This document shows positions 1-8,788 of a stretch of 35,862 nt of DNA, one piece after another. The first letter of the stretch is position 1; every line of letters begins with the position of its first letter. Under the pieces are notes generated by a model. It was not told the DNA's origin. It was given only the letters and a program-made list of their open reading frames with translations, and made no database searches. Position numbers and translations under genes: made by a program. The stretch is from Pseudoduganella sp. (GTDB taxonomy: Bacteria; Pseudomonadota; Gammaproteobacteria; Burkholderiales; Burkholderiaceae_D), in the NCBI GenBank assembly GCA_021323265.1, contig JAJTCO010000059.1:1-35862 (forward strand). The letters run 5' to 3'.

Positions 1-2226
1 GCCACCATGTCCCTGGCGCTGGTCACCGCTTTTGCGGGCGCCGCACAAGCAGACAAGGCAGCAGACGTCACGATCAAGCCCGCAGCGCAGCAAACCCAGG
101 CCGCCCTGTGGGCCAGCCATATGCTGTCGCGCTACCACTATAAGGCCGTGCCGCTGGACGATGCGATGTCGGAGAAGATCTTCGACCGCTATTTCAAATC
201 CCTCGACGGCGAGAAGCTGTTCTTCACCCAGGCCGATGTGGACTCCTTTGAAAAAGAGAAGACCCGCATGGACGACGCGATCACCGGCGAGAACCTGACG
301 GTGCCGTTCGCGATTTATAACCTTTACCAGCAGCGCTTCAACGAGCGCTTCGCCTATGCACGCGAACTGTTGAAGGGCAAGTTCGACTTCTCCGCGGACG
401 AGAGCTTCATGCTCGACCGCGAAAAGGCCGATTGGCCGAAGTCCGATGCCGAAGCCAAGGACTTGTGGCGCAAGCGCGTCAAGAACGACTGGCTGCGCCT
501 GAAGCTGGCCGGCAAGGACGACAAGTCCATCCGCGACACCCTGGATAAGCGTTACGACAATTACGTGATGCGCTCGCGCAAGCTGAATAGCGAAGACGTG
601 TTCCAGATCTACATGAACGCGTATGCCATGTCGATCGAACCGCACACCAATTACCTGGGCCCGCGCGCGGCCGAGAACTTCGACATCGCCATGCGCCTGT
701 CGCTGGAGGGCATTGGCGCTGTGCTGCAGAACCGCGACGAGTACACCGTGATTCGCGAAATCGTGCCGGGCAGCCCGGCCGGCCTGTCCAACAAGCTCAA
801 GGTGGGCGACCGCATCGTCGGCGTGGCGCAGGCCGACAGCGACAAGTTCACCGACGTGTTGGGCTGGCGCATCGACGACGTGGTGCAGCAGATCCGCGGC
901 CCCAAGGATTCGACCGTGAAGCTGCAGATCCTGTCGGCCGATGCCGGCCCGGACGGCAAGCCGTACGTCGTGTCGCTGGTGCGCAAGAAAATCAGCATGG
1001 AGGAACAGTCGGCCAAGAAGACCATCATGGAAGTGAAGGATGGCGCCGTGAAGCGTCGCATTGGCGTGATTTCGCTGCCGACCTTCTACCAGGACTGGGA
1101 TGCGCGCCGCAAGGGCGAGAAGGACTACAAGAGCGCCACGCGCGACGTTGCGCGCCTGCTGCAGGAGCTGAAGAAGGACAAGGTGGACAACGTCCTGATC
1201 GACCTGCGCAACAACGGCGGCGGTTCGCTGACCGAGGCGGTGGAACTGACCGGCCTGTTCATCGATCGCGGCCCGGTGGTGCAGCAGCGCAGCGCTTCCG
1301 GCCATGTGGAAGTGGAGTCGGACGGCGTGCCTGGCCTGGTGTGGGACGGCCCGGTGGGCGTCCTGATCAACCGCGCCTCGGCTTCGGCCTCGGAGATCTT
1401 TGCGGCGGCGCTGCAGGACTACGGCCGTGGCCTGGTGCTGGGCGAGGCAAGCTTCGGCAAGGGTACCGTGCAGACGCTGGTCAATCCCGAGCGCTCGGGC
1501 CTGAGCAGCAAGCTGCGCTACGGCGAGTTGAAAATGACGATCGCCCAGTTCTTCCGCATCAACGGCGGCACCACCCAGCTGCGCGGCGTCACGCCGGATA
1601 TCAAGCTGGCGTCCACCAGCGACGCCGAGGCGTTTGGCGAATCGAGCTACGACAACGCGCTGCCGTACACCCAGATCAAGCCGGCCATCTATATTCCGGC
1701 GGGCGACCTGAAGGAAATCGCCACGGTACTGGGCAAGAAGCACGAAGCCCGCGTCGCCAAGGACAAGGACTACCAGTACCTGCTGGACGACATCGCCTAC
1801 GTCAAGAAGCAGCGCAAGGACAATACGATCTCGCTGAATGAAGCCGCGCGCCGCAAGGAGCGCGACCAGCAGGAAGCGCGCGCCAAGATCCGTGAAGCCC
1901 GACTGGCCGCCGGCCCGTCGCCGGACGATCCGATCCTGGTGGCAGATCCGAAGGATGCGCTGAACAAGGCGATTGCGGCCAAGCCGGCCAACCCGCGCGC
2001 GGCGCAGCGCCAGGCGAACCAGATGCGCGGCGCGATCCGCACCGACGACGGCTTGCAGGCCGACGAGCGCTCGCTGGCGGCGGAACTGGATGCCGAAAAG
2101 GCCGCCAAGAATGCCAAGGACGTATTGCTGAATGAGGCCGTGCATATCCTGGCCGATGAGGTAGGGGTGCTGCGGACGGACACGCGCCTGGCGAGCCGTG
2201 TCCTGCCGTACGTGGCAGACAAGTGA
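1..2226 (+). CDS. prc: Carboxy-terminal (tail-specific) S41 protease, 5' end cut by window edge
   Basis: This is a periplasmic serine protease of the Prc/Tsp family, which degrades or trims proteins from their C-termini. The frame is open to base 1. The first ATG (base 7) falls inside what reads as the hydrophobic part and AQA cleavage site of a signal peptide, so the true start probably lies upstream. Numbering from that ATG (739 residues), there is an N-terminal TSP helical domain, a PDZ domain at about 230-330 and the S41 core at about 350-535. The catalytic set is visible: Ser460 in the SASE motif, Asp471 in DYGRG and Lys485 in FGKGTVQ, with the same spacing as E. coli Prc Ser430/Asp441/Lys455. 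A charged C-terminal helical extension (DUF3340-like) follows. It is followed by a strong intrinsic terminator, so it ends its transcription unit. Confidence 0.93.
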   Translation, partial: ATMSLALVTAFAGAAQADKAADVTIKPAAQQTQAALWASHMLSRYHYKAVPLDDAMSEKIFDRYFKSLDGEKLFFTQADVDSFEKEKTRMDDAITGENLTVPFAIYNLYQQRFNERFAYARELLKGKFDFSADESFMLDREKADWPKSDAEAKDLWRKRVKNDWLRLKLAGKDDKSIRDTLDKRYDNYVMRSRKLNSEDVFQIYMNAYAMSIEPHTNYLGPRAAENFDIAMRLSLEGIGAVLQNRDEYTVIREIVPGSPAGLSNKLKVGDRIVGVAQADSDKFTDVLGWRIDDVVQQIRGPKDSTVKLQILSADAGPDGKPYVVSLVRKKISMEEQSAKKTIMEVKDGAVKRRIGVISLPTFYQDWDARRKGEKDYKSATRDVARLLQELKKDKVDNVLIDLRNNGGGSLTEAVELTGLFIDRGPVVQQRSASGHVEVESDGVPGLVWDGPVGVLINRASASASEIFAAALQDYGRGLVLGEASFGKGTVQTLVNPERSGLSSKLRYGELKMTIAQFFRINGGTTQLRGVTPDIKLASTSDAEAFGESSYDNALPYTQIKPAIYIPAGDLKEIATVLGKKHEARVAKDKDYQYLLDDIAYVKKQRKDNTISLNEAARRKERDQQEARAKIREARLAAGPSPDDPILVADPKDALNKAIAAKPANPRAAQRQANQMRGAIRTDDGLQADERSLAAELDAEKAAKNAKDVLLNEAVHILADEVGVLRTDTRLASRVLPYVADK

Positions 2227-2332
2227 TATTGGGTGCAGTTATATCTAGTATTCCTACAATAAAGTAGACAGATATACCGCGCTGCAGCATAATTCACCTG
2301 TCTCCTCTATTCTCCTCCAAGGAAATAGATTT

Positions 2333-2361
2333 AGCCCGATCTTCTGATCGGGCTTTTTTTT
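2333..2361 (+). terminator. Intrinsic terminator after the S41 protease
   Basis: A perfect 9-bp stem (AGCCCGATC / GATCGGGCT) with a TTCT loop runs directly into eight T residues. It lies about 107 bases after the protease stop codon and before the NHL gene, so it probably ends the protease transcript. Confidence 0.9.
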
Positions 2362-2448
2362 GCCCGGCCGATGCACGCGCGGTGTTGTCCGAGCACCTGC
2401 CGGCGCGCGGCGGCCGCACAGGGTAGAATCCTGTCCGTGCGTACACCT

Positions 2449-4584
2449 GTGAAACTGACCTTGATTGCAGCTGCCGTGCTGGCGCTTGCCGGCACGGGCG
2501 GCTACTTCTACCTGGCCGCGACCAAGTCCGGCACCACCCGCCTGCCGGGACTCGTCAAGCGAGGCCCGCCGCCGACAGTCCGCGCCTGGCCGGCCCGGCT
2601 GCAAACCCTGGCCGACGGCGGGTTGGCGGAGCCGTACGGCATCGCCGTCGACGGCAAAGGCAATATCTACTATTCCGAAGGCGGCGAGCGCAACGTGATT
2701 GCGCTGTTGGCCGCCGATGGCAGCGTGCGGGTGCTGGCCGGCGGCGTGGAGGGCTTGCGCGACGGCGTTGGCGCGGCGGCATCTTTCCACACCCCGTCCG
2801 GCGTGGCGCTCGACGCCCACGGCAACCTGTTCGTCGCCGATACCGGTAACCATGCGATCCGCAAAGTGGCGCCGGACGGCACGGTGAGTACGCTGGCAGG
2901 CAGCGGTGTCGCGGGCTTTGCCGACGGACAGGGCGCGCAGGCGCAGTTCAATGGCCCGGTCGGCGTGGCGGTGGATCGCGACGGCATGGTCTACGTCGCA
3001 GATACCTACAACGACAGGATTCGCCGCATTGCGCCCGATGGCAGCGTCACGACGCTGGCCGGCAGCGGGCGTCCGGGCTTTGCGGACGGCACCTGGGACG
3101 TGGCGCAGTTCGACACACCGTGCGGCATCGCTGTCGGCAAGGACGGCGTATACGTCGCCGATTCGCGCAACGACGCCGTGCGCCGCATCGGCGCCGATGG
3201 CAGCGTGTCGACGCTGGCAGTCGCGCCGGAATTGGCAAAGGAACCGCTGCTGCGGCGTCCCATGGCGCTGGCCGTGACGCACGACGGCTTCGTATATGTC
3301 GCCGCGGCTGCGCGTGGCCGGGTGCTGCAGGTGGCGCCGGACGGCGCCGTGGTAGGCCTGCCCGATGCTGGCCGCCCCGCCAATCCGGCCACCGGCATCG
3401 ACGGTACCGTGCAAGTGTATGGGCCGCGCGGACTTGCCCTTGCCGGTGATGGCTCGCTCCTGGTCGCAGATGCCTCCGCGCAGCGCCTGCATCGCGTGGT
3501 CCACGCCGACGCAGCAATCGGGGGCCAGCGGGCAGGTGCGGTGTTCCCCGCTGCCCAGGCGGCGCCGGCGCCGGCGGCATCGGCCGGCCTGATGGAGCAA
3601 CGCCGCACAGGTCCGATGCCCTGGCCCGTGCTGCCGCAGGACCAGCCGCACGAAGTGGTCGGCCTGATGGGGGAGGTGCGGGGAAGCTATGACGGCGACA
3701 GCCGGCATCACTTCCACGCCGGACTCGACGTCCAGGCGGACGTCGGCAGTTCGGTCCACGTGGTGGATAAGGCCAAGGTCAGCGATCCGCTGCCCAATTG
3801 GGCCTTCGGCTCGGTTTCCGAAGGTATCAACCTGGGCAGCACCAGCTACATCCACATGAAAGTGGGGCGCGACAGGAAGAACAAGCCGCTGGACGAACGC
3901 TTCCAGCTGCTGCTGGACGAGAAGGGCAAGCCCGAACGCATCCGCGTACGCCGCGGCGCGCGCTTCGACGTCGGCGATCAGTTGGGCGTGGTGAACCAGA
4001 TGGCGCACGTCCATCTGGACCTGTACGACCGTGGCCGTGTCGTCAATCCGCTCGCCTTGCCATTCCCCGGCCTGCAGGACACCATCGCGCCGCGCATCCA
4101 GGGGATCGCGGTGTACGACGCGCAGGACAAGCGCCTGCCGGTGAAGAAGGGCAAGCGCCTGCGCATCCCGCGCACGCTGGGTGAAGTCAATGTCGTGGTG
4201 GACGCCTACGACCAGATGGACGGCAACCTCGCGCGGCGCCGGCTGGGCCTGTACCGGCTGGGCTATCAATTGCTGCAGGCCGGCGGCACGCCGCTGCCCG
4301 GCTATGAGCAGGCACGCATCACGCAAACCTATGACCAGTTGCCCAAGCAGCGCGAAGCGGTGAGGGTGGTGTATGCCGCCGACAGCGGCATCACCGTCTA
4401 CGGCAGCAAGGTGACGCGCTTTGCCTATTCGCTGCACAGCACCTTGGCGCAAGGGGAAGTCGTGCCCGGCAGATGGCAGGTCGGCAGTCTGGTGCCGGGC
4501 GACTACACGCTGCGCGTCTTCGCCGCCGACCATGCCGGCAATAGCGCCGTCACCGGGCGCGACCTGGCGCTGACGATCGAGTGA
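2449..4584 (+). CDS. Secreted or anchored NHL beta-propeller protein with C-terminal M23-like domain
   Basis: I chose the GTG at 2449 because it gives a short basic start followed by a hydrophobic signal or anchor segment (KLTLIAAAVLALAGTGGYF). An ATG at 2371 and a GTG at 2437 are in frame, but they would put a Cys/Arg-rich stretch in front of it. Residues about 50-355 hold roughly six NHL-type repeats, with recurring GVAVD, VYVADT and IRRIAPDGSVTTLAG elements, which predict a beta-propeller. Residues about 390-560 resemble a LytM/M23 fold: HAGLD (His423, Asp427) matches the HxxxD zinc motif, and AHVHLDL (His520, His522) matches the HxH motif. About 90 residues separate them, longer than in typical M23 enzymes. 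The last roughly 150 residues look like a beta-sandwich. Peptidoglycan hydrolysis is possible but unproven. The gene stands alone and converges on the GIN-domain lipoprotein gene. Confidence 0.8.
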   Translation: MKLTLIAAAVLALAGTGGYFYLAATKSGTTRLPGLVKRGPPPTVRAWPARLQTLADGGLAEPYGIAVDGKGNIYYSEGGERNVIALLAADGSVRVLAGGVEGLRDGVGAAASFHTPSGVALDAHGNLFVADTGNHAIRKVAPDGTVSTLAGSGVAGFADGQGAQAQFNGPVGVAVDRDGMVYVADTYNDRIRRIAPDGSVTTLAGSGRPGFADGTWDVAQFDTPCGIAVGKDGVYVADSRNDAVRRIGADGSVSTLAVAPELAKEPLLRRPMALAVTHDGFVYVAAAARGRVLQVAPDGAVVGLPDAGRPANPATGIDGTVQVYGPRGLALAGDGSLLVADASAQRLHRVVHADAAIGGQRAGAVFPAAQAAPAPAASAGLMEQRRTGPMPWPVLPQDQPHEVVGLMGEVRGSYDGDSRHHFHAGLDVQADVGSSVHVVDKAKVSDPLPNWAFGSVSEGINLGSTSYIHMKVGRDRKNKPLDERFQLLLDEKGKPERIRVRRGARFDVGDQLGVVNQMAHVHLDLYDRGRVVNPLALPFPGLQDTIAPRIQGIAVYDAQDKRLPVKKGKRLRIPRTLGEVNVVVDAYDQMDGNLARRRLGLYRLGYQLLQAGGTPLPGYEQARITQTYDQLPKQREAVRVVYAADSGITVYGSKVTRFAYSLHSTLAQGEVVPGRWQVGSLVPGDYTLRVFAADHAGNSAVTGRDLALTIE

Positions 4585-4602
4585 GCGTCAGCGCAGGCGG
4601 GC

Positions 4603-5445
4603 TTACTGGATGCTGGCGTTGCGGCCGAAGACGTTGCGCTGGGCAGGGTTGCCGCTGACGGCAATGCGTCCCGAACCGTTGGCGCGCGCATCGACCTTCT
4701 GCTGCACCCAGGCGTACACCGCACCCGAGCCGTTGCTGGTGATATTGGCTTCGTCCGCGCGCAGGTCGCCCAGCTGGGCGCTGCCGGAACCGGTCAGTTG
4801 CACTTCCAGCGAACGCACCATGCCGCGGGCGTAGAAGCTGCCCGAGCCGGTGGCGCTGACGCTCAGCGCGTCGCCGCGCACCGAGCCGATGTTGACGCGG
4901 CCCGAGCCGGACATATTGACCTTCGCGTTGCGGCTATCCAGACCGTCGGCATACAACTGGCCCGAACCGGCATGGCGCAGGTCGAGGCGGTCCACCTGGC
5001 CACGCATCTCGAGACGGCCGGAACCGCTGTGCAGGACTTGCAGCGGGCCGCCGGCCAGGCCTTGCACACTGGTGTGCACGGAACCGTTGGATTCCAGGTT
5101 ATACAGGCGCGGCGCCGTATAGCGCACGCGGATGCGGTTGCTGCTTTGCAGGCGCTCGTCGGTGTACACGCGCAAGGTGTCGCCGTGCACTTCGGTGCGC
5201 ACCAGTGGCACCAGGTTCGAGTCGCCCTCGATCACCAGCGATGGTGCGCCGCCCACGTTCACCTCGACTTCCATCGTGACGCCGTAGCGGTTCTCCACGC
5301 GCAGGCCGGTGGCGCTGACGATCTGGCGCGATTCGGTGGCGGTGCTGCCGTTGCCCTTGATGGTATCGGCACTGTCGCCGATCACGATGACGCAGCCGGA
5401 CAGGCTGAGGGCGATCAGGGCGGCGAGGGTGAGCTTGGTGCGCAT
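4603..5445 (-). CDS. GIN-domain (DUF2807) lipoprotein
   Basis: The product has 280 residues. The start at 5445 is supported by AAGGA eight bases upstream and by the lipoprotein signal that follows (MRTKLTLAALIALSLSGC, lipidated Cys18); the frame stays open further upstream but without such features. The mature part is a right-handed beta-solenoid-like repeat, rich in GSG and SGSG turns with alternating beta strands (for example SGSGRVNIGSV and GSGSFYARG). This is typical of the head GIN domain (DUF2807) found in surface and periplasmic adhesin-like proteins. Its molecular function is not established in the family. It is convergent with the NHL gene, with an 18-base gap and no obvious terminator between them. 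It is monocistronic as far as can be seen. Confidence 0.85.
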   Translation of the reverse strand: MRTKLTLAALIALSLSGCVIVIGDSADTIKGNGSTATESRQIVSATGLRVENRYGVTMEVEVNVGGAPSLVIEGDSNLVPLVRTEVHGDTLRVYTDERLQSSNRIRVRYTAPRLYNLESNGSVHTSVQGLAGGPLQVLHSGSGRLEMRGQVDRLDLRHAGSGQLYADGLDSRNAKVNMSGSGRVNIGSVRGDALSVSATGSGSFYARGMVRSLEVQLTGSGSAQLGDLRADEANITSNGSGAVYAWVQQKVDARANGSGRIAVSGNPAQRNVFGRNASIQ

Positions 5446-5492
5446 GGTGTGTGTCCTTTTTCTGCATGCAGGTTGGAATGCAAACATCCTAG

Positions 5493-5511
5493 CTTTCGGC
5501 CCGGGCGAAAG
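5493..5511. promoter_or_regulatory. Dyad symmetry upstream of the GIN lipoprotein gene
   Basis: CTTTCG and CGAAAG arms flank a 7-base GCCCGGG centre, 48 bases upstream of the lipoprotein start. This could be an operator or a hairpin in its leader. No convincing -35/-10 pair was found, so the assignment is weak. Confidence 0.25.
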
Positions 5512-5574
5512 GGGACGGAATGCGACGAAATGCAGAATTTGGGGCGCGAAAGGAAAAATTGATAAGATGAAAGA

Positions 5575-5676
5575 GTTGGCAAGCTCCAACCCGGCAGCTT
5601 AGCTGCCGAGCACAATCCAGTAATACCCCTTGTTTGCCGCCGCGGATAGGCCATCCGTGTGCGGCGTTTTCTTTTG
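5575..5676 (+). ncRNA. Possible structured leader or small RNA ending in a terminator-like hairpin
   Basis: The 327-base stretch between the GIN gene and the PEP-CTERM gene (5446-5772) has no convincing ORF but holds three hairpins in series. These are GTTGG/CCAAC at 5575-5590, CGGCAGC-TTA-GCTGCCG at 5592-5608, and a compound stem at 5636-5665 (outer GCCGC/GCGGC, inner CGGAT/ATCCG) followed by GTTTTCTTTT. The last reads as an intrinsic terminator in the plus direction. No annotated plus-strand gene lies upstream for it to terminate, so a short transcript or an attenuated leader is plausible. I do not recognise it as a known riboswitch class, and no promoter was identified. Confidence 0.35.
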
Positions 5677-5689
5677 GTGAGTGACATTT

Positions 5690-5705
5690 ATTTCGCAATC
5701 GAAAT
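5690..5705. promoter_or_regulatory. Palindrome upstream of the PEP-CTERM gene
   Basis: ATTTCG and CGAAAT arms around a CAAT centre form a 16-base inverted repeat, 67 bases before the PEP-CTERM start. It has the size of an operator half-site pair. No regulator can be named. Confidence 0.25.
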
Positions 5706-5772
5706 GAACGCCACTGAACTCGACAAAGGTCTAAATTTGTAGAGCTGTCTCAACCTAAGAAAGGGGATCTAA

Positions 5773-6414
5773 ATGGAAGCTCTTGCAAAGAAGTTTGCAT
5801 TTGCAGCCAGCTGCATGCTCCTGGCGGCAAGCGCCTTTGGCGCTTCTACCATCGGTAATACCTCGGCGGACGACGTTACGTTGAACGCACAGGATTCCGA
5901 TGCTTTTGTCTTTGCGTCGGACTGGAACCCGCATGCGGGCCCAAATGGCGATATCAGCGGTTTCGGTACCACGTTCGATAGCTATGGCTTTGGCAGCTGG
6001 TCTCTGCTGGGCAAGCACGAAGGCGGTTCCGGTTCCGGTTTCAGCCTGACCAGCTCGCTCGACTTCACGTTTGACGTGGGCGACGGCCAGAGCGGCACCT
6101 GGACCATCACCAATACCAGCGCTTCCCAGGCGGTCGGGCTTGATCTGGTGTTCGCGCTGAAAGCCGGCGACGGCGCCGGCGCCTTCCTGTTCGATAACCA
6201 GGCCATCAACGCGGGCGAGACGCTGAATGGCACCTGGCGCATCGAATGGTTCACTGGCGCCAACCAGGCCAATCCGGACTTCTCCAACCTGACGTTGTTC
6301 GGGCGCGACTTTGACGGTGTGGCGCCGCCAGTGCCCGAACCCAGCGAATATGCCATGTTGCTGGCCGGTCTGGGCGTGATCGGCTTTGTGGCGAGGAGGC
6401 GCAAAGCGCAGTAG
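5773..6414 (+). CDS. PEP-CTERM sorting-domain protein
   Basis: The product is a 213-residue exported protein. It has an N-terminal signal peptide (basic start, hydrophobic core, cleavage near SAFGA at about residue 24). The C-terminal PEP-CTERM signal spans residues about 187-213: VPEPSEYAMLL, a hydrophobic helix and the basic tail RRRK. Proteins of this class are processed by an EpsH-type exosortase and are linked to exopolysaccharide and surface deposition. No exosortase gene is in the window. The central 160 residues are Gly/Ser/Asp-rich and predicted to be beta-structured, with no recognised enzymatic domain. AAAGGGG lies six bases before the ATG. The gene is preceded by a long structured intergenic region and followed after 55 bases by an unrelated acyl-CoA dehydrogenase operon. 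Confidence 0.9.
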   Translation: MEALAKKFAFAASCMLLAASAFGASTIGNTSADDVTLNAQDSDAFVFASDWNPHAGPNGDISGFGTTFDSYGFGSWSLLGKHEGGSGSGFSLTSSLDFTFDVGDGQSGTWTITNTSASQAVGLDLVFALKAGDGAGAFLFDNQAINAGETLNGTWRIEWFTGANQANPDFSNLTLFGRDFDGVAPPVPEPSEYAMLLAGLGVIGFVARRRKAQ

Positions 6415-6440
6415 ACTCTTTGGGACGGTCGTGCTATTTT
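6412..6440 (+). promoter_or_regulatory. Candidate promoter with ACGGTCGT palindrome for the acyl-CoA dehydrogenase operon
   Basis: TAGACT at 6412 and TATTTT at 6435 have 17-base spacing and resemble a weak sigma-70 promoter, the -10 being preceded by TGC. Between them lies the near-palindrome ACGGTCGT (6425-6432). A similar sequence, ACGATCGT followed by ACTATTTT, occurs at 16956 next to the other fatty-acid operon. This suggests a shared TetR-type operator, which is an inference. Confidence 0.35.
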
Positions 6441-6469
6441 GACTGGCGCGACCAATTCAAGGAGACAGC

Positions 6470-7660
6470 ATGGACCTGAACTACTCTGCTGGGGACGAAG
6501 CTTTTCGCGCCGACGTGCGCGCGTTCCTGGCAGCCAACCTGCCAGCCGAGCTGCAAGCCAAGGTGCGCAAGCACCTGCGCCTGAAGCGTGAAGACTATGT
6601 GCGCTGGCACAAGATCGTGGCGGCCCAGGGCTGGGCGGCACCGGCCTGGCCAGTGGAGTTCGGCGGCCCCGGCTGGGATGCCACACAGCGCCATATCTGG
6701 GAAGAGGAGTGCGCCATTGCCGGCACTCCGCCCATCCTGCCTTTCGGCGTGAACATGGTGGCGCCGGTCATCATGGCCTTCGGCAGTCCCGAGCAGAAAG
6801 TGTATTACCTGCCACGCATCCTGCATTGCGACGACTGGTGGTGCCAGGGCTATTCCGAGCCCGGCGCCGGCTCCGACCTGGCCTCGCTCAAGACCACGGC
6901 CGTGCGGGACGGCGAACACTACATCGTCAACGGCCAGAAAACCTGGACCACGCTGGGCCAGTACGCCGACATGATCTTCTGCCTGGTGCGCACCGATCCG
7001 AACGTGCGCAAGCAGGAGGGCATTTCCTTCCTCCTGATCGACATGAAGACGCCCGGCATCACGGTGCGGCCCATCATCATGCTCGATGAGGAGCATGAGG
7101 TGAACGAGGTCTTCTTCGACAACGTGCGCGTGCCGGTGGCCAACCTGGTGGGGAAGGAGAACAAGGGCTGGACCTATGCCAAGTACCTGCTGGGGCACGA
7201 GCGCACCGGCATTGCCGCCGTGGGACGGTCCAAGCGCGAACTGCTGTTCCTGAAGAAGCTGGCGCTGCAGCAGCAGAAGAACGGCAAGCCGCTGCTGGCG
7301 GACCCGCTGTTCGCGGCCCGCGTGGCGAACCTGGAGATCGAGCTGATGGCGCTGGAAGTGACGGTGCTGCGCACCATCGCGCAGGAAGCGCAGGGCCCGG
7401 GGCCGCAGGCGTCGGTGCTGAAGGTGCGCGGCTCGGAGATCCAGCAGATGCTGACGGAGCTGATGGTCGAGGCGCTCGGCCCGCAAGCGCTGCCTTTCGA
7501 CGCCGCCTACCTGGACGGGGAGCGCGAGCACGCGCTGGCTGGGGACGACGATGCGGCGCCGCTGGCGGGCTACTACTTCAACTTCCGCAAGACATCGATC
7601 TATGGCGGATCAAACGAAATCCAGAAGAACATCATCACCCAGATGATCCTGGGACTGTAA
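6470..7660 (+). CDS. Acyl-CoA dehydrogenase (first of pair)
   Basis: This is a 396-residue FAD-dependent acyl-CoA dehydrogenase catalysing alpha,beta-oxidation of an acyl-CoA. The start is well supported by AAGGAGACAGC before the ATG. The N-terminal helical domain is followed by the beta-barrel domain signature QGYSEPGAGSDLASL at about residues 125-139 and by the NGQKTWTT segment. The C-terminal helical domain ends in YGGSNEIQKNIITQMILGL, the usual FAD/substrate-binding end of the family. It is the first gene of a three-gene operon with a second dehydrogenase 9 bases downstream and a MaoC hydratase overlapping that. The set can perform the first two steps of a beta-oxidation-like pathway. The substrate cannot be read from sequence. 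Confidence 0.93.
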   Translation: MDLNYSAGDEAFRADVRAFLAANLPAELQAKVRKHLRLKREDYVRWHKIVAAQGWAAPAWPVEFGGPGWDATQRHIWEEECAIAGTPPILPFGVNMVAPVIMAFGSPEQKVYYLPRILHCDDWWCQGYSEPGAGSDLASLKTTAVRDGEHYIVNGQKTWTTLGQYADMIFCLVRTDPNVRKQEGISFLLIDMKTPGITVRPIIMLDEEHEVNEVFFDNVRVPVANLVGKENKGWTYAKYLLGHERTGIAAVGRSKRELLFLKKLALQQQKNGKPLLADPLFAARVANLEIELMALEVTVLRTIAQEAQGPGPQASVLKVRGSEIQQMLTELMVEALGPQALPFDAAYLDGEREHALAGDDDAAPLAGYYFNFRKTSIYGGSNEIQKNIITQMILGL

Positions 7661-7669
7661 GGGGACGGC

Positions 7670-8788
7670 GTGGACTTCACATTCAAGCAAGAGCAGCAAC
7701 AGTTTGCCGACGCACTGCGGCGCTGGATCGACAAGGACTACGGCTTCGAGGCGCGCAGGAAGATCATCCATTCCGAAGCGGGCGTGTCGGACGCGGCCTG
7801 GGCCACCCTGGCCGAACTGGGCATGCTGGCGCTGCCGGTGCCGGAAGCGCAGGGCGGTTTCGACGGCAGTGCGGTCGACATGCTGGTGGTGATGCAGGAG
7901 CTGGGCCGCGGCCTGGTGGTCGAGCCTTATTTCGCGACGGTGCTGGGCGCACAGTTCCTCAAGCTGGCCGGCGGCCAGGACGAGGCGCTGGCGCAGGTGG
8001 CTGCCGGCGAGCTGAAACTGGCCTGTGCGCTGGGCGAGCAGCAGTCGCGCCACGCGCTGAACGATGTGCTCACGCGCGACGAGGCGGGCCGCATCACCGG
8101 GCGCAAGACGGTGGTGGTGCACGGCGGCCAGGCGGGCGCCTTCATCGTTTCGGCCCGCAGCAGCGGCGCCCAGTGGGACACGGATGGCATTTCGCTGTAC
8201 ATCGTGCCGGCCGGCGCGGCCGGGGTGCGCGTGAGCGATTACCGCACCATCGACGGCCAGCGCGCAGCGACGGTGGAATTCGACGGCGCCACGGGGTCGC
8301 CGCTCGGCGCGCCGGGGCAGGGCTGGCCGCTGCTGGAGGCGGCCACCGATTACGGCGCAACCCTGCTCTGCGCCGAAGCCGTGGGCGCCATGGACGCCAT
8401 CTTTGCCGCCACGCTGGAATACCTGAAGACGCGCCAGCAGTTTGGCGCGCCGATCGGCAAATTCCAGGCCCTGCAGCACCGCATGGCCGACATGTTCATC
8501 CATCTGGAGCAGGCGCGTTCGCTGGCCATGCTGGCCGCCGTCAAGGCCGCCTCGGGCGACCCGGCAGAGCGGCGCCGCGTGGTCTCCGCGGCCAAGGTGC
8601 GGGTGGGCCAGGCGGCGCGCTACGTCGGCCAGCAGGCGGTGCAGCTGCATGGCGGCATGGGCGTCACCGACGAACTGCCGGCGGCCCACCACTTCAAGCG
8701 CCTGGCGATGATCGAACTCACGCTGGGCGACGCGGACCATCACCTGGAGCGCTTCATGGCGCAGCCGGCTTTCCGGGAGGTGGCGTAA
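7670..8788 (+). CDS. Acyl-CoA dehydrogenase (second of pair)
   Basis: This is a 372-residue acyl-CoA dehydrogenase starting at a GTG, with AAGGGGA at the end of the preceding gene. It has the family architecture: N-terminal helices, a beta domain at about 125-220 and a C-terminal four-helix domain with RQQFGAPIGKFQALQHRMADM. The C-terminus is shorter than in its neighbour and lacks the G-SNEIQ segment, having GMGVTDELPAAHHFKRL instead. Adjacent dehydrogenases of this complementary type can form alpha2beta2 heterotetramers, as known for mycobacterial FadE pairs. Whether these two do so is inference. Its stop codon overlaps the start of the MaoC gene (TAATG), indicating translational coupling. 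Confidence 0.9.
   Translation: MDFTFKQEQQQFADALRRWIDKDYGFEARRKIIHSEAGVSDAAWATLAELGMLALPVPEAQGGFDGSAVDMLVVMQELGRGLVVEPYFATVLGAQFLKLAGGQDEALAQVAAGELKLACALGEQQSRHALNDVLTRDEAGRITGRKTVVVHGGQAGAFIVSARSSGAQWDTDGISLYIVPAGAAGVRVSDYRTIDGQRAATVEFDGATGSPLGAPGQGWPLLEAATDYGATLLCAEAVGAMDAIFAATLEYLKTRQQFGAPIGKFQALQHRMADMFIHLEQARSLAMLAAVKAASGDPAERRRVVSAAKVRVGQAARYVGQQAVQLHGGMGVTDELPAAHHFKRLAMIELTLGDADHHLERFMAQPAFREVA

Noticed and set aside
2240..2276. TATATCT/AGATATA inverted repeat and a TACAAT box after the protease gene, possibly an NHL promoter with attenuator
   Set aside because: The 23-base spacing and the lack of a -35 make it weak. The hairpin at 2333 is explained by termination of the protease transcript.
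2254..4533. A 759-codon minus-strand open frame opposite the NHL gene
   Set aside because: It mirrors the NHL repeats on the other strand and runs through the intrinsic terminator region. There is no signal peptide or domain of its own.
5557..5772. A sigma-54 promoter of the kind found before many PEP-CTERM genes
   Set aside because: No TGGCAC-N5-TTGC match at proper spacing could be found.
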